Shown here one piece after another: positions 1 through 8,415 of a DNA stretch of 64,000 nt. Origin of the DNA: Glycomyces sp. L485 (lineage in GTDB: Bacteria; Actinomycetota; Actinomycetes; Mycobacteriales; Micromonosporaceae); NCBI RefSeq assembly GCF_022548875.1, contig NZ_JAKZEW010000001.1, positions 124,264-188,263 of the forward strand, given 5' to 3'. Under the pieces are notes generated by a model. It had not been told where the DNA came from. It searched no databases and worked only from the letters and a program-made list of their open reading frames with translations. The number at the start of each line of letters is the position of its first letter. Within the stretch, counting starts at the first letter, position 1. A program made the position numbers and the translations under genes.

Positions 1-788
1 TGGCCGACCCAGTCCGACAGGGCGTCCACCCCGGACTGCTGGATGTGCTCGCCGACCTGCTTGGCGCCGGTCGCGACCGTGTTCCACATCGAGGCCGAGT
101 CCTTCATGCGGGTCTCGTTGCCCGACACCAGGCCCACCAGGTCCTCCAGCGGCTGGAACGCCTGGATGAGGAAGTCGATGAGCGTGCCGGCCAGCCACTG
201 CACCGGGTCGAACTTCGGGTTGGTGATGTGCTCGACGAACGCGTTGTACTCATCGACCATGTTGCCGACCGCCGCCAGGTCCCCGGCCAAGCCGGTGGCG
301 AGGCCCGTCCAGCCGTCCCAGTCGTTCAGGCTGTCGATCTTGCCGATGTTCTGGATGGTGTTCTGGCCCAGAGTGAGCGGTGCCGCGGCACTCTGGAGCA
401 TGTTCATGCCCGTGGCGCTGCTCTGCGGTCCGCCCTCATAGCGGATGTCGCCCCCGTTCGGGTACCGGCCGCTCACTCGCTGGGAGTTGTCGACCGTGTC
501 ACCGTCGGTCCGGATGTGCGCCGGCAGGCCGCCGAACATGCCGAAGCGCTGGTGGGTGTTGGTGTACTCCGTGTCCGCATCGTTGGGGATGAACCCCGTT
601 GATATCTCCGGAGGGACGATGGCGGTTTCCTTGTCGAAGCTGGCGTTGCGCGAGCCCCCGCCGGTGACAGCGTCGTAGTAGTTCTTCCAGTCACCGCCCC
701 ATGCGCCGTCCTCCGCGACGGTCGGCTTCTGGTTCGGGGCGTTCTCGTCCCAGTCGAGGTTGTCGGAGTTCGTCTCCTGGTCGGACAT
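1..788 (-). CDS. WXG100/ESX-like large protein, N-terminal part (3' end outside window)
   Basis: The frame is open from an ATG at 788 to the window edge (262 codons), so this is the N-terminal part of a longer protein. About 150 polar Gly/Asn/Asp-rich residues come first. A helical region follows with repeated Trp-containing turns (NDWDGWTGLATG, FDPVQWLAGTLIDF) and a stretch ending SDWVG, the style of WXG100/PPE-like N-terminal domains of actinobacterial type VII effectors. The start overlaps the stop of the upstream small gene by one base (TGATG), so the two are translationally coupled. That layout, a small ESX-like chaperone partner then a large substrate, suits a secreted effector or polymorphic toxin. 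The C-terminal activity domain is not in the window, so no toxin function can be named. Confidence 0.75.
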   Translation of the reverse strand, partial: MSDQETNSDNLDWDENAPNQKPTVAEDGAWGGDWKNYYDAVTGGGSRNASFDKETAIVPPEISTGFIPNDADTEYTNTHQRFGMFGGLPAHIRTDGDTVDNSQRVSGRYPNGGDIRYEGGPQSSATGMNMLQSAAAPLTLGQNTIQNIGKIDSLNDWDGWTGLATGLAGDLAAVGNMVDEYNAFVEHITNPKFDPVQWLAGTLIDFLIQAFQPLEDLVGLVSGNETRMKDSASMWNTVATGAKQVGEHIQQSGVDALSDWVG

Positions 789-1117
789 CAGGCCCCTCCT
801 GTCTCGAGCTCGTCGGCGATCCTGGCGAGGTCGCCGGCGATCTCTTCGTCATTGCCCTCGTGGTCGTCGGCGCACTTCTCGAGGCTCGCGGCCAGGCCCT
901 CGATGGCGTCCACCGCCTCCTTGAACGCAGGGTGGACATGGCTTTCGGCGATGTAGAAGTAGGCGGCGGCGAATGCGAGGCCTCCCAGTCCCCACGTCCA
1001 CCAGTCGGGGTCGGCCTCCTGGGCATAATCCGCGAGCGAGGCGGCCTCCGCCGACACTCCGCGAAGGGAGGTGGCTGCCGCTCTGAGTTGCGCTGCGTCG
1101 ATGTCGATCGAGCTCAT
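788..1117 (-). CDS. Small ESX/WXG100-like protein
   Basis: A 109-residue, mostly helical acidic protein of the size of EsxA/EspC-type type VII partners. It starts MSSIDIDAAQLRAAATSLRG, has a central hydrophobic aromatic stretch (WWTWGLGGLAFAAAYFYIA), and ends in an acidic helix with ADDHEGNDEEIAGDLARIAD. There is no strict WXG turn. AGGAG lies 6-7 nt upstream of the ATG. It is the first gene of a two-gene unit whose second member is the large partial protein at the window start, overlapping by one base. The likely role is a heterodimer partner or chaperone for that protein; this is inferred from size, composition and coupling only. Confidence 0.7.
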   Translation of the reverse strand: MSSIDIDAAQLRAAATSLRGVSAEAASLADYAQEADPDWWTWGLGGLAFAAAYFYIAESHVHPAFKEAVDAIEGLAASLEKCADDHEGNDEEIAGDLARIADELETGGA

Positions 1118-1297
1118 TCGGGGGCTCCTCGATGTGCCGACCTCCGGCTGCGGCCGGACCGTTCCTCGAAGCCCGGGCCGTCGGAGTTCAGCTTGGGACG
1201 GACATTGGCATCAGCCTCGGTGGTCGCGACGAAGCGTCACGTGAATCGGGCTTGCAGTGAATGATAGGGAGTCGCCGCAACCCGGCATCGACCCGTG

Positions 1298-1900
1298 TCA
1301 ACCCGAGTCACTCCAAGGGCCGCGGACGGCCCGGATCCGGCCGGAGTACTCCGTCAGCGCGGTGCCGTCCTCGTTCATACGCGTCCGCAACCGGGCATGC
1401 GCCTCGATCGTCGTCGTGGTGCTGGCCTCGAGATCGAGCTCGTACAACAGCGTCGCGTCGCTTCGCAGACCGACCGCCGTGCCCCGGTCCAGGTGCCCCG
1501 GCGGCCCGGGGACCGCGATCTCCACGAGATAGCTCCCCGCGGGCAGCTCATACTCGTTCTCGCCCCAGATCGCCGGGAGCTCCCCGTCCTCGACCGTGAC
1601 GCGAGGAGGGGCGATCCAGGGGGCCGTCCAACGGTTCGTCTCCTCCCGCTCGCCGCGGCCCAAGGCCCGCAGCAGAGCACGCCACTCCCACTTGAGCCAG
1701 CGCGCGAATCCCTCCAACTCTTCGGCGAAGCCCCGATCGCGGTCGCCCGGAAGCGGCTGCGAGCCGACCGGAACCGGGTCGGGCCTCGACCTCCGGCCTC
1801 GGCGACCAGCGTCCGGGCCGGCCGACTCGTGCTCCAGGACCGCGTGGATCCGGAGCAGCGCCGTGCCCGGTCCCGCGTCGCTGCGGCGTTCGTGCGGCAA
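1298..1900 (-). CDS. Uncharacterised protein with C-terminal beta-type repeat motif
   Basis: A 200-residue protein I do not recognise. It begins at a TTG codon at 1900 with a very strong ribosome site (AGGAGGT, 4 nt spacing), which decides the start. The first 60 residues are Arg/Pro-rich. The C-terminal half carries ENEYELPAGSYLVEIAVPGP, a motif that recurs as ELPVGDHVVEAATP and LREGTHLVEVQSL in the gene at 3984 and as ELAPGEHRLEVQGS in the gene at 5849-7027. These look like one small beta-sandwich unit shared by three proteins. There is no signal peptide or membrane segment. It lies divergent from the YbaB-like/ESX-like unit at 2015. Confidence 0.65.
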   Translation of the reverse strand: MPHERRSDAGPGTALLRIHAVLEHESAGPDAGRRGRRSRPDPVPVGSQPLPGDRDRGFAEELEGFARWLKWEWRALLRALGRGEREETNRWTAPWIAPPRVTVEDGELPAIWGENEYELPAGSYLVEIAVPGPPGHLDRGTAVGLRSDATLLYELDLEASTTTTIEAHARLRTRMNEDGTALTEYSGRIRAVRGPWSDSG

Positions 1901-2014
1901 TGGAACCTCCTGAGGTCACTCCGGCCAGGCTATCCGCCCGATGTCCTCACACGCTAAGTCCGGAACGGATTCGGCTATCGTCAGACCCACTGCCCGAGCG
2001 ACGAACGAGGAGCG

Positions 2015-2761
2015 ATGGTGGACCCGGCCTCTGAGCGAACCCTGACGGACATCGACGAGTACGTGACCGTTCGGACCGCCCAGGACGGGTCGATCGCCGT
2101 CGAGCCTTCCGCCGCCGGATTCCGCCGGCCCCCGAGCGAGCTCGCACGCGTCATCGTCGAGACCGCCTCGCGCCTGCCAGAGCCCGCCTCCGAAAGCCGC
2201 AAGACCATCGAGTCCGGCGCCGACGCCGTGGCCGACATGCACCGGGCGCTGGCCACAGGCGGCTTCGAGGCCGTCTCCGAGATGATGCGCCGACGGCTCG
2301 GCATCGAGGCCCCGGCCAACGCGCTGCCGCGCAACCCCGACCTCGACGCGACGCTCGCCGCCGCGCTCGGCTCCACCCTAGACACCATGCGGCAGAGCGT
2401 GGCGGGCGCGGACACCGTCGCGCCCGCCGAGATCCTCGAGGCCACCGCCACCACCGAGGAGGGCGACGTCGGCGTCACGACCAGCTCCGCCCGACTCATC
2501 GCGGCGGTCTGGATCGGCCCGGCCGCGCGGCGGCGAGGCGTCGAAGGGCTCGGCGAGACCCTCACCTCGCTGCTCGCCAAGGCCCGTGCCGCACTGGAGG
2601 AGAAATCCCGCGAGCGGCTCGGCCCCGAACTGCCCGAAGAGGTTGTCGAGACCATGGACACTGCACCGGAGGAAGGCGAGAAGGCCGGTCAGACCACCGC
2701 CCGGATGATGGACGAGGCCGTCCGGAGAACCGAATCACTGCGACGAAAGGCAGGCAAGTAG
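2015..2761 (+). CDS. YbaB/EbfC-like protein, two-domain
   Basis: A 248-residue protein that appears to contain two YbaB-like segments. Residues about 10-55 have the strand-strand-helix order (VTVRTAQDGSIAVEPSA then a helix), and residues about 150-200 repeat it (VGVTTSSARLIAAVWIGPAA then a long helix). The charged C-terminal helix is Lys/Arg-rich. GAGGAG lies just before the ATG. YbaB proteins are small nucleoid-associated dimers, and distant relatives are common in actinobacterial WXG100 gene clusters, where their role is unproved. The stop overlaps the GTG of the next gene (TAGTG), so it is the first gene of a four-gene unit with ESX-like proteins. Confidence 0.6.
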   Translation: MVDPASERTLTDIDEYVTVRTAQDGSIAVEPSAAGFRRPPSELARVIVETASRLPEPASESRKTIESGADAVADMHRALATGGFEAVSEMMRRRLGIEAPANALPRNPDLDATLAAALGSTLDTMRQSVAGADTVAPAEILEATATTEEGDVGVTTSSARLIAAVWIGPAARRRGVEGLGETLTSLLAKARAALEEKSRERLGPELPEEVVETMDTAPEEGEKAGQTTARMMDEAVRRTESLRRKAGK

Positions 2762-3063
2762 TGGGTACCGTCTGCGACACCGAATTCGTGAGACAGCTCG
2801 GCGTCGACATCGAGAACCAGGTCGTTCCCATCCTGGAGGAGGCCGCCGAGATCCTCCCCGATCTCAGGGACGCCGACCGCGGCCTCTACACGGCCGTCAC
2901 CCTCCCGATGGCCGCCGCGTACACCGCGGCGGTTTCGACCGTGGCCGAGTCGATGGCCGGTGCAGCCGAGTGCTTCCGCGACATGCACGGCGCCCTCGAA
3001 GACTGCGCGAGCGACTACGAGGCGTGCGACGCGGCCGTGGCCCAAGCGTTCGGCGGAGAGTAG
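2761..3063 (+). CDS. Small ESX/EspC-like type VII protein
   Basis: A 100-residue acidic helical protein beginning at GTG 2761, whose first base is the last base of the upstream stop codon. It resembles the small EspC-like proteins of actinobacterial type VII clusters: two long helices with a polar turn and an Ala-rich second helix (PMAAAYTAAVSTVAESMAGA), ending in a charged tail. No WXG motif is visible. It probably forms a complex with the WXG-containing membrane protein encoded 8 bp downstream. Identity rests on length, composition and context. Confidence 0.7.
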   Translation: MGTVCDTEFVRQLGVDIENQVVPILEEAAEILPDLRDADRGLYTAVTLPMAAAYTAAVSTVAESMAGAAECFRDMHGALEDCASDYEACDAAVAQAFGGE

Positions 3064-3071
3064 GGAACCGC

Positions 3072-3974
3072 ATGTCGACGGGAGACACCTTCTACGACAT
3101 GGGCGAGTCCATGTCGGGGCCCTGCGAGGAGATCATCAAGAGCTGCGCCATCGCGATCGCCCCGCCCGCCCTGACGTTCGGGCTGTCGGTCCAGGCGCTC
3201 GCCACCAGCATCTACATGAACCAGTGCAACCCCGGCGACATGGTCAAGGCCGGGGGCTCCTGGATCAAGTTCGCCGAGAAGAACTGGGAGGCGCTCGAAG
3301 AGCTGGGAGCCCAGACCGATCGGGTCGACGACGACAACTGGAAGGGCGAGGACGCCGAGGCGTTCAAGGGCGCCTCCCGCAACGTCGGACTCCAGCTCGG
3401 CGAGCTCGCGGTCACCGCCACGCTCATCGGCGTCCAGCTCATCGCGCTCGGCTTCTGCCTCGCCGTCTACTGGGTGTTCCTGCTGGCCTGCGCGGTCGTC
3501 ATGGAAGCCTTCCTCGTCGCCTACGTCGCCGCCTACGCAGGCGTGGCCACCGCCGTCGGCGCCGAGTCGATCCGGGCCGGCTGCCTGACCGTGGCGACAT
3601 CGCTGTGCGCCTCGGTGAAGAGCTTCGAGGCAGTGCTCAAGTCGATCTCGACCGGATGCGCCGCCATGACCGGTGCCATGACGGCGTTCACGTTCGGATT
3701 CCAGAAGGGCGCCGGGAACCCGGTCTCCCCGGTCGACATCGCAGGGTCAGGTCTCACCGACTTGCTCATCGGCCTGGGCACCTACGCCGAGCGGGCCCTC
3801 ACCATGACACCCGGCGGCAGGCACGCCTCGGTGACCGGCGGCGCCGCGGCCCGCCACGGCGTCCAGAGCCAGGGCAACGGCGGCTTCGGCCTGGTCAGTG
3901 CCGGAGGGGACCGGCTGCTCGCGAACGGGCCCGATGCGGTGGGGGACCCCGGCGACATCAAGTGGACCGACTGA
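3072..3974 (+). CDS. WXG100-domain protein with membrane segments
   Basis: A 300-residue protein starting at ATG 3072, 8 bp after the previous stop; an earlier ATG at 2970 would lie wholly inside the preceding gene. Residues about 20-130 form a WXG100-like helical hairpin with a recognisable turn, DDDNWKGEDAEAFKGASRN. Hydrophobic helices follow at about 115-160 (VQLIALGFCLAVYWVFLLAC and onward), then an Ala/Thr-rich segment and a Gly-rich C-terminus. WXG100 domains mark substrates or partners of type VII secretion. Here the fused hydrophobic region suggests membrane association or pore-type insertion. It sits in the middle of the 2015-5252 unit. Confidence 0.7.
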   Translation: MSTGDTFYDMGESMSGPCEEIIKSCAIAIAPPALTFGLSVQALATSIYMNQCNPGDMVKAGGSWIKFAEKNWEALEELGAQTDRVDDDNWKGEDAEAFKGASRNVGLQLGELAVTATLIGVQLIALGFCLAVYWVFLLACAVVMEAFLVAYVAAYAGVATAVGAESIRAGCLTVATSLCASVKSFEAVLKSISTGCAAMTGAMTAFTFGFQKGAGNPVSPVDIAGSGLTDLLIGLGTYAERALTMTPGGRHASVTGGAAARHGVQSQGNGGFGLVSAGGDRLLANGPDAVGDPGDIKWTD

Positions 3975-3983
3975 GGCGCCGCC

Positions 3984-5252
3984 GTGTCGGATCCGGGTCC
4001 GCGATTCCGCTCCCCAGCGCGAGGGTGGGGACTGACCAGATTCGACGGCTGCCCGTTCCCCGAGCCCGACGCTCCAGGCACCGGAGCGCTGGACCTGCGC
4101 GTCGGGTACTGCCGGTTCGGTGAGGACGGCAGGCTCGTGCGACGGGCCCGCCAGACCGACCGGCGTCGGACCGGCGAACTCATGGCGACCCTCAACCGAC
4201 TGCGGACGAGCCTGGTCCCGGTCGTGGTCGTCGACGGCGAACCGGTGGCCTCCGGTTGGGGCAGGACCAAGCTCCGCCTGCGCGAGGGCACGCACCTGGT
4301 GGAGGTCCAGAGCCTGCACTCCAGGGCCCATCACATGGTGCGGGTCGAACCCGGCCGCACCGTGAAGCTCGACTACGTCGGCGTGCTCGGACAGGCGCAC
4401 CGCCGCGACCGGGCCGCCCCGCAGCCCGGGCCGTACGACGGCTGCGCACTGGGGCCGCGCGGGCGACTGCACTTGCGTCAGCTCGGTCTCGCCCACGCCA
4501 GGGACCGGCGGGAGAACGCCGCGCTCATCGCGGTGATGGCGGCGGTCGCGGTCGCCGCGGCTTTCGCCTACCGCGATTTCGCGGACGAGGACCAGCGACT
4601 CTGGGTCGTGCCGATCGCCACCGCCGTCGCGGCGCTGCTGCTGGCCGTAGGTGGCGCGACGGCACTGTGGAAGCACCTGCGGTCGAACCGGACGCCGCCG
4701 TTCCCGCCCACCGAGTACCGCCCCTATCGCGGGACGGCCGCGCCGGTCACGGTCGTGGACGCGCACGGCGCGTCGCCGGAGCCGAGCCCCGGCACGGGCG
4801 CGGTGCTGATCGACGCGCGCTTCGCCAAGGACGACCTCGAACTGGAGGCGCTGGCACGGCAACTGCCCGAAGGCGTCCGCGGCCTCGCAGCCCCGCACGA
4901 CCGGCACCTGGCCGACACCGGGGAGGCGGTCCCGATCCGGCACCGGTTCGCCGTGCCGCCGCCGAGGATCGCGATCGACGGCCGGCACGTCGCCGCCGCC
5001 TGGACTCGCATGTGGATCGAACTGCCTGTGGGCGACCACGTCGTTGAGGCCGCCACTCCGTCGTCGCCGATGCCCGTGGTCGGACCTGAAGCGCCCGCCG
5101 AGTCGCGGCGGATCGCCTTCCGCGTCGAGCCTGGGCGCACGACCGCGCTGGCCCTGCGAGTCGACGTCTACGCCGTGCCGGACCCCACCGAGCGGTACCT
5201 GCACGGCTGGCGGTGCTCCTTCGGCGAGGCCACGGTCAGCGAAGCCGGTTGA
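3984..5252 (+). CDS. Two-TM protein with duplicated beta-type motif
   Basis: A 422-residue protein starting at GTG 3984, 9 bp after the preceding stop. The N-terminal part (about 1-135) contains LREGTHLVEVQSL followed by VEPGRTVKLDY. Two membrane helices lie at about 180-225 (ALIAVMAAVAVAAAFAY and VPIATAVAALLLAVGGA). The C-terminal part repeats the pattern as ELPVGDHVVEAATP followed by VEPGRTTALALRV. The cytoplasmic and external halves thus seem to carry the same unit, duplicated around a membrane hairpin. The same module occurs in the genes at 1298 and 5849. Function unknown; the context is ESX-like proteins. Its 3' end overlaps the convergent gene at 5236 by 17 bp. Confidence 0.65.
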   Translation: MSDPGPRFRSPARGWGLTRFDGCPFPEPDAPGTGALDLRVGYCRFGEDGRLVRRARQTDRRRTGELMATLNRLRTSLVPVVVVDGEPVASGWGRTKLRLREGTHLVEVQSLHSRAHHMVRVEPGRTVKLDYVGVLGQAHRRDRAAPQPGPYDGCALGPRGRLHLRQLGLAHARDRRENAALIAVMAAVAVAAAFAYRDFADEDQRLWVVPIATAVAALLLAVGGATALWKHLRSNRTPPFPPTEYRPYRGTAAPVTVVDAHGASPEPSPGTGAVLIDARFAKDDLELEALARQLPEGVRGLAAPHDRHLADTGEAVPIRHRFAVPPPRIAIDGRHVAAAWTRMWIELPVGDHVVEAATPSSPMPVVGPEAPAESRRIAFRVEPGRTTALALRVDVYAVPDPTERYLHGWRCSFGEATVSEAG

Positions 5253-5697
5253 GCGCCCTGCGGTCGGCGCCCGACATCACCGCCCACACGCCGAGCGAGC
5301 CGAGCCCGAGCGGCAGCGTCCACCACAGGTAGGCGACCAGAGCGAACGGCATCGGCGCCGCGGACGTCGCCTCCCGCACCGACCCCCACAGGACGGCCGC
5401 CGCGACCGCCCCGAGAACGAACAGGACGGCGAAGGCCTTGAGCGAGAGGCGGATCGCCAGGTGGTCGACGGCCCGCGGCCCCGGCACGTCGACGCCGGAC
5501 CGGAGCACGCCTACCGGTTCGCGGTGCGTCGCGGCGCATTCGGCGGTGTAGCAGCGCAGCCGCGGGGAGCGGGCCTCGCGGAGGTTCCCCTTGAGAGCCC
5601 ACAGTGTTACCGCCAGAAAGATGAGGTAGGCGCCGACCAGGACGACGAACACCACCCGAGGCGTCCGCTCGATCGTTTCCAGCCACCGCTGCGGCAT
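5236..5697 (-). CDS. Uncharacterised three-TM membrane protein
   Basis: A 153-residue protein with three hydrophobic helices: VVFVVLVGAYLIFLAVTLWA near the N-terminus, LKAFAVLFVLGAVAAAVLW in the middle, and a C-terminal one around FALVAYLWWTLPLGLGSLG. I chose ATG 5697 because GGAAGGGGG lies 5 nt upstream; a longer start at 5736 has no such site. A loop with two cysteines (RCYTAECAATH) lies between helices 1 and 2. Family not recognised. It converges on and overlaps the previous gene by 17 bp. Confidence 0.6.
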   Translation of the reverse strand: MPQRWLETIERTPRVVFVVLVGAYLIFLAVTLWALKGNLREARSPRLRCYTAECAATHREPVGVLRSGVDVPGPRAVDHLAIRLSLKAFAVLFVLGAVAAAVLWGSVREATSAAPMPFALVAYLWWTLPLGLGSLGVWAVMSGADRRALNRLR

Positions 5698-5848
5698 CGC
5701 GCCCCCTTCCGATTGATCGCCGCCCAGAGTAGCCAAACGGCACAGTCGTCTCCGCCTGGCGTGATCAGGAGGTTCGACGACGATCGACGACGGCGGCGAA
5801 GCGGACGACCGGGTGGTCGTCCACGGGCAGGCTCCCCGAGGACGGGGT

Positions 5849-7027
5849 CTACGCCTGATCCTCCGCGTAGTGCGAGATCCGGGGCGTCAACCGGGAGAGC
5901 AGCCCGGTCGACTCGTCGAAGACCCGGAAGGCCCGTACGGGGACATGAACCGTGGCGGTCTCGCCGACATCGAGCGTGAACTCGTGGACCGCGGCGTCGC
6001 CCTCGGCGTCGGGCCCGTACTCGACCCTGAACACGTGGATCCCGGTGGTCAGCGGGTAGAACCAGACCGACCAATCACAAGGGACTTCGACACCGTCGAT
6101 CCGCAGTCGCACTTCCCCGGCATGCGCGAGCGCGAGCGACGCCCCGCTCCCGGAATAGGCGACGCCGTCGGATGCCCGTGCGACCCGGTACAGCAGCAGG
6201 TCGAACACAAGGGAGACGCCGCTCTCCTCGGCGGGCCACAGGTGCAGGTCGTGCGTCGAGGGGAACGCGACGGCCTCCCCTCTCAGGCACGTTGCCGAGT
6301 CCGCTCGCCGCCAAGTCCCCACCCGGCTCGCCTCCAGGTCCCGCTGCATCCGCTGCGCGGTCCGAACTCCCATGGCGACTCCCGTCACCAGACCGACCGC
6401 GCTCAGCACCACCGCCAGCGCCGCGACGGTCTCGGCGTCCCGGCTTCCGGTGGAGGCGGCCCATACCGCCGCGACCATCACGGCGATCAGCCCGGCGACC
6501 GTCAGCAGGCATCCGAGGCTCGCGCTCCGGGCCGCCTTCCGGGTGACCGCCGGAAAGAAACACGAATCGTCTTCCACTTGGTACAGCCACACCCGGAATC
6601 CGGGCTGCTGCGGAATCGCCACCGCATGGGCGCTGGTGAAGTACACCCGCTCGCCTGCCGCGACCGAGAACGCCCAAGTAGCCGCCTCGGAGCCCTGGAC
6701 CTCCAGTCGATGCTCTCCGGGCGCCAGTTCCACCTGGTAGCGGCCGTCCCCGGCCCCGACGACGTCGCCATCGACCAACAGCACCCCGGCCCCGGTGGCC
6801 GAACCGTTGGTGCACACGAAGACATCCAGCATGCCGAGGCCGGCTCCGGGTTCGACGGCCACCGACGCTCCGTCCCGGTACACCTTGGCCGGCTCGTACC
6901 GCACCGAGAACCGCTCCGAGCCAGCGAACCACCGGCCGGACCCATCACGGTAAGCGGCCCGAGGCATCGGGTCGATATCGTCGATGGACGTGAAACCAGC
7001 GCCTGTCGGCTTCATTGAATATGGCAT
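5849..7027 (-). CDS. Two-TM protein, paralogue of the genes at 1298 and 3984
   Basis: About 392 residues from ATG 7027; ATGs at 7015 and 6967 are alternatives and none has a clear ribosome site. The order is the same as in the gene at 3984. It has an N-terminal beta region with ELAPGEHRLEVQGSEA, a membrane hairpin (LTVAGLIAVMVAAVWAAS and VAALAVVLSAVGLVTGVAMG), then a second beta region with LRIDGVEVPCDWSVWFYPL and EFTLDVGETATVHVPV. This makes it a true paralogue and suggests a conserved scaffold of two extracytoplasmic or cytosolic beta units around two helices. Function unknown. Confidence 0.6.
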   Translation of the reverse strand: MPYSMKPTGAGFTSIDDIDPMPRAAYRDGSGRWFAGSERFSVRYEPAKVYRDGASVAVEPGAGLGMLDVFVCTNGSATGAGVLLVDGDVVGAGDGRYQVELAPGEHRLEVQGSEAATWAFSVAAGERVYFTSAHAVAIPQQPGFRVWLYQVEDDSCFFPAVTRKAARSASLGCLLTVAGLIAVMVAAVWAASTGSRDAETVAALAVVLSAVGLVTGVAMGVRTAQRMQRDLEASRVGTWRRADSATCLRGEAVAFPSTHDLHLWPAEESGVSLVFDLLLYRVARASDGVAYSGSGASLALAHAGEVRLRIDGVEVPCDWSVWFYPLTTGIHVFRVEYGPDAEGDAAVHEFTLDVGETATVHVPVRAFRVFDESTGLLSRLTPRISHYAEDQA

Positions 7028-7255
7028 CCGATCTGCGAGCCAGCGTGATCCACCCCTGACACTACCGGTGCACCACGGCCTCGCGGTGCCCAAATGGCGC
7101 TGTGGACCCCGGCCCGGAGGGCCGTCGAAAGACCCTGTGGCCAGCGGTTTCAGCACACTCTCGGGTGCGCCCCTTCAGGCCTGCAGTGTTTGCGGGCCCC
7201 TGCTAACCTGAATCTGACCTATCACCCATGACCCGCCATACCTCGGAGGATCCCC

Positions 7256-7654
7256 GTGGCAGAGCGCAAGTTCGACCCCGACTCTGTAGTGAGCTTTCGC
7301 GACTACCTCATTGGCAAGCTCGACGAGCTGGAGGGCGACGGCGGTCCGATTGAGACCATGAAGAACGGCGAACTGAAGTATGCTCCGGCGTTCGGACTGA
7401 CAGATTCGGCGAAGCAGACGGCGATTCCCACGTACAAGCAATCGCATCAAACGATCTGGAACAACGTCCAAGCGCTTCGACAGACCTTCTACGCCCTCAT
7501 CGACGCGCTGAACAAGTCGCTGGAAGACCACGGGTATTCGGAGGAGGCGAACGTTCAGGAGATGAGCGATCGCGAAGACCAGGTCGGCGACACCGGGTCT
7601 TCGAACCTCAATACTGACAACATGTACCAAGGCGGCGGCTACTACGCGGTCTGA
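7256..7654 (+). CDS. Small helical protein of the ESX-like cluster
   Basis: A 132-residue protein starting at GTG 7256 with a strong ribosome site (CGGAGG, 7 nt spacing). It is helical and charged, with a central segment FGLTDSAKQTAIPTYKQSHQ that resembles ESX-1 EspA/EspC-like helical hairpins, and a Gly/Tyr tail MYQGGGYYAV. Together with the next two genes it forms an operon: small helical protein, lipoprotein, large Gly-rich protein. Base use in this operon is less extreme in third-position G/C than in its neighbours, which may indicate later acquisition. Not recognised beyond type VII-like character. Confidence 0.6.
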   Translation: MAERKFDPDSVVSFRDYLIGKLDELEGDGGPIETMKNGELKYAPAFGLTDSAKQTAIPTYKQSHQTIWNNVQALRQTFYALIDALNKSLEDHGYSEEANVQEMSDREDQVGDTGSSNLNTDNMYQGGGYYAV

Positions 7655-7689
7655 TCGCGTTCCGCAGTTCCGAAAGGACGATTCACGAG

Positions 7690-8415
7690 ATGAAGCACAA
7701 GCTCACAGGTATGGCCGCCTCGATGGGCGCGCTCCTGATCGCCGCCACCGCCTGCAGTGGAGGCGCAACCGGTGACGGCCCGCCGCTGGACGCCGGGAAC
7801 GAAGGCGACGACGGCAGCTCTACTGCCAACGCGGCCTATGTCCTCCGTGATTGGGAGGAGCCGTGCGAGACATTCGACTTCGACGAACTCGCCGAATGGT
7901 TCGACTACGCGGAGTACCGCGGTGATGGCAAGATCAACTCTCCCTATGGGGTTGGCTTGGATCAGCCGGCAGTGATGTGTCAGACGCTGATCAACTACAC
8001 CAAGTGGACCAATGATCGTGGGCACGAGCGCACAGGCGACGGCATGCTATTGGTAGCGGTCGTCCCTTGGGAGGACGCCGAGACGGCGGCGACAGATTTC
8101 GCTGATCGCGTGCAGGTCCGAAAGGACAGTCTCGGAAACGCGACTGAATCCGAGCTTCCGGGCGCCTGGGATGAGGGAGTCTACCTGCGCGACGAGGACG
8201 ACACGGGTGACGCTTGGGAGCTTCTGGCCAGAGACGGTGCTTACATCCTCTGGGTGTATGTCGAGATAGGTCCTGATCCGGCACACGATGAAGGCGACCC
8301 CTCCTACTCCTGGACCAACGATGAAGTCACGGACTACCTCATCAATTCGTACTTTCCCCAGGAACACAAGCTGGTAGAGGACGCCCTTCAGGAAGCGGGT
8401 GTTAAGAATGAGTGA
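7690..8415 (+). CDS. Exported lipoprotein, DUF3558-like
   Basis: A 241-residue protein with a bacterial lipoprotein signal peptide: positively charged MKHK, a hydrophobic stretch (GMAASMGALLIAATACSGG), and a lipobox ATAC placing the lipidated cysteine at residue 22. The mature part is acidic, with cysteines in EEPCETFDF and PAVMCQTLINY, the two-cysteine pattern seen in DUF3558-type actinobacterial lipoproteins. It sits between two ESX-like genes. Its end overlaps the start of the next gene by 8 bp. It probably sits on the outer face of the membrane; no enzymatic motif is visible. Confidence 0.7.
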   Translation: MKHKLTGMAASMGALLIAATACSGGATGDGPPLDAGNEGDDGSSTANAAYVLRDWEEPCETFDFDELAEWFDYAEYRGDGKINSPYGVGLDQPAVMCQTLINYTKWTNDRGHERTGDGMLLVAVVPWEDAETAATDFADRVQVRKDSLGNATESELPGAWDEGVYLRDEDDTGDAWELLARDGAYILWVYVEIGPDPAHDEGDPSYSWTNDEVTDYLINSYFPQEHKLVEDALQEAGVKNE

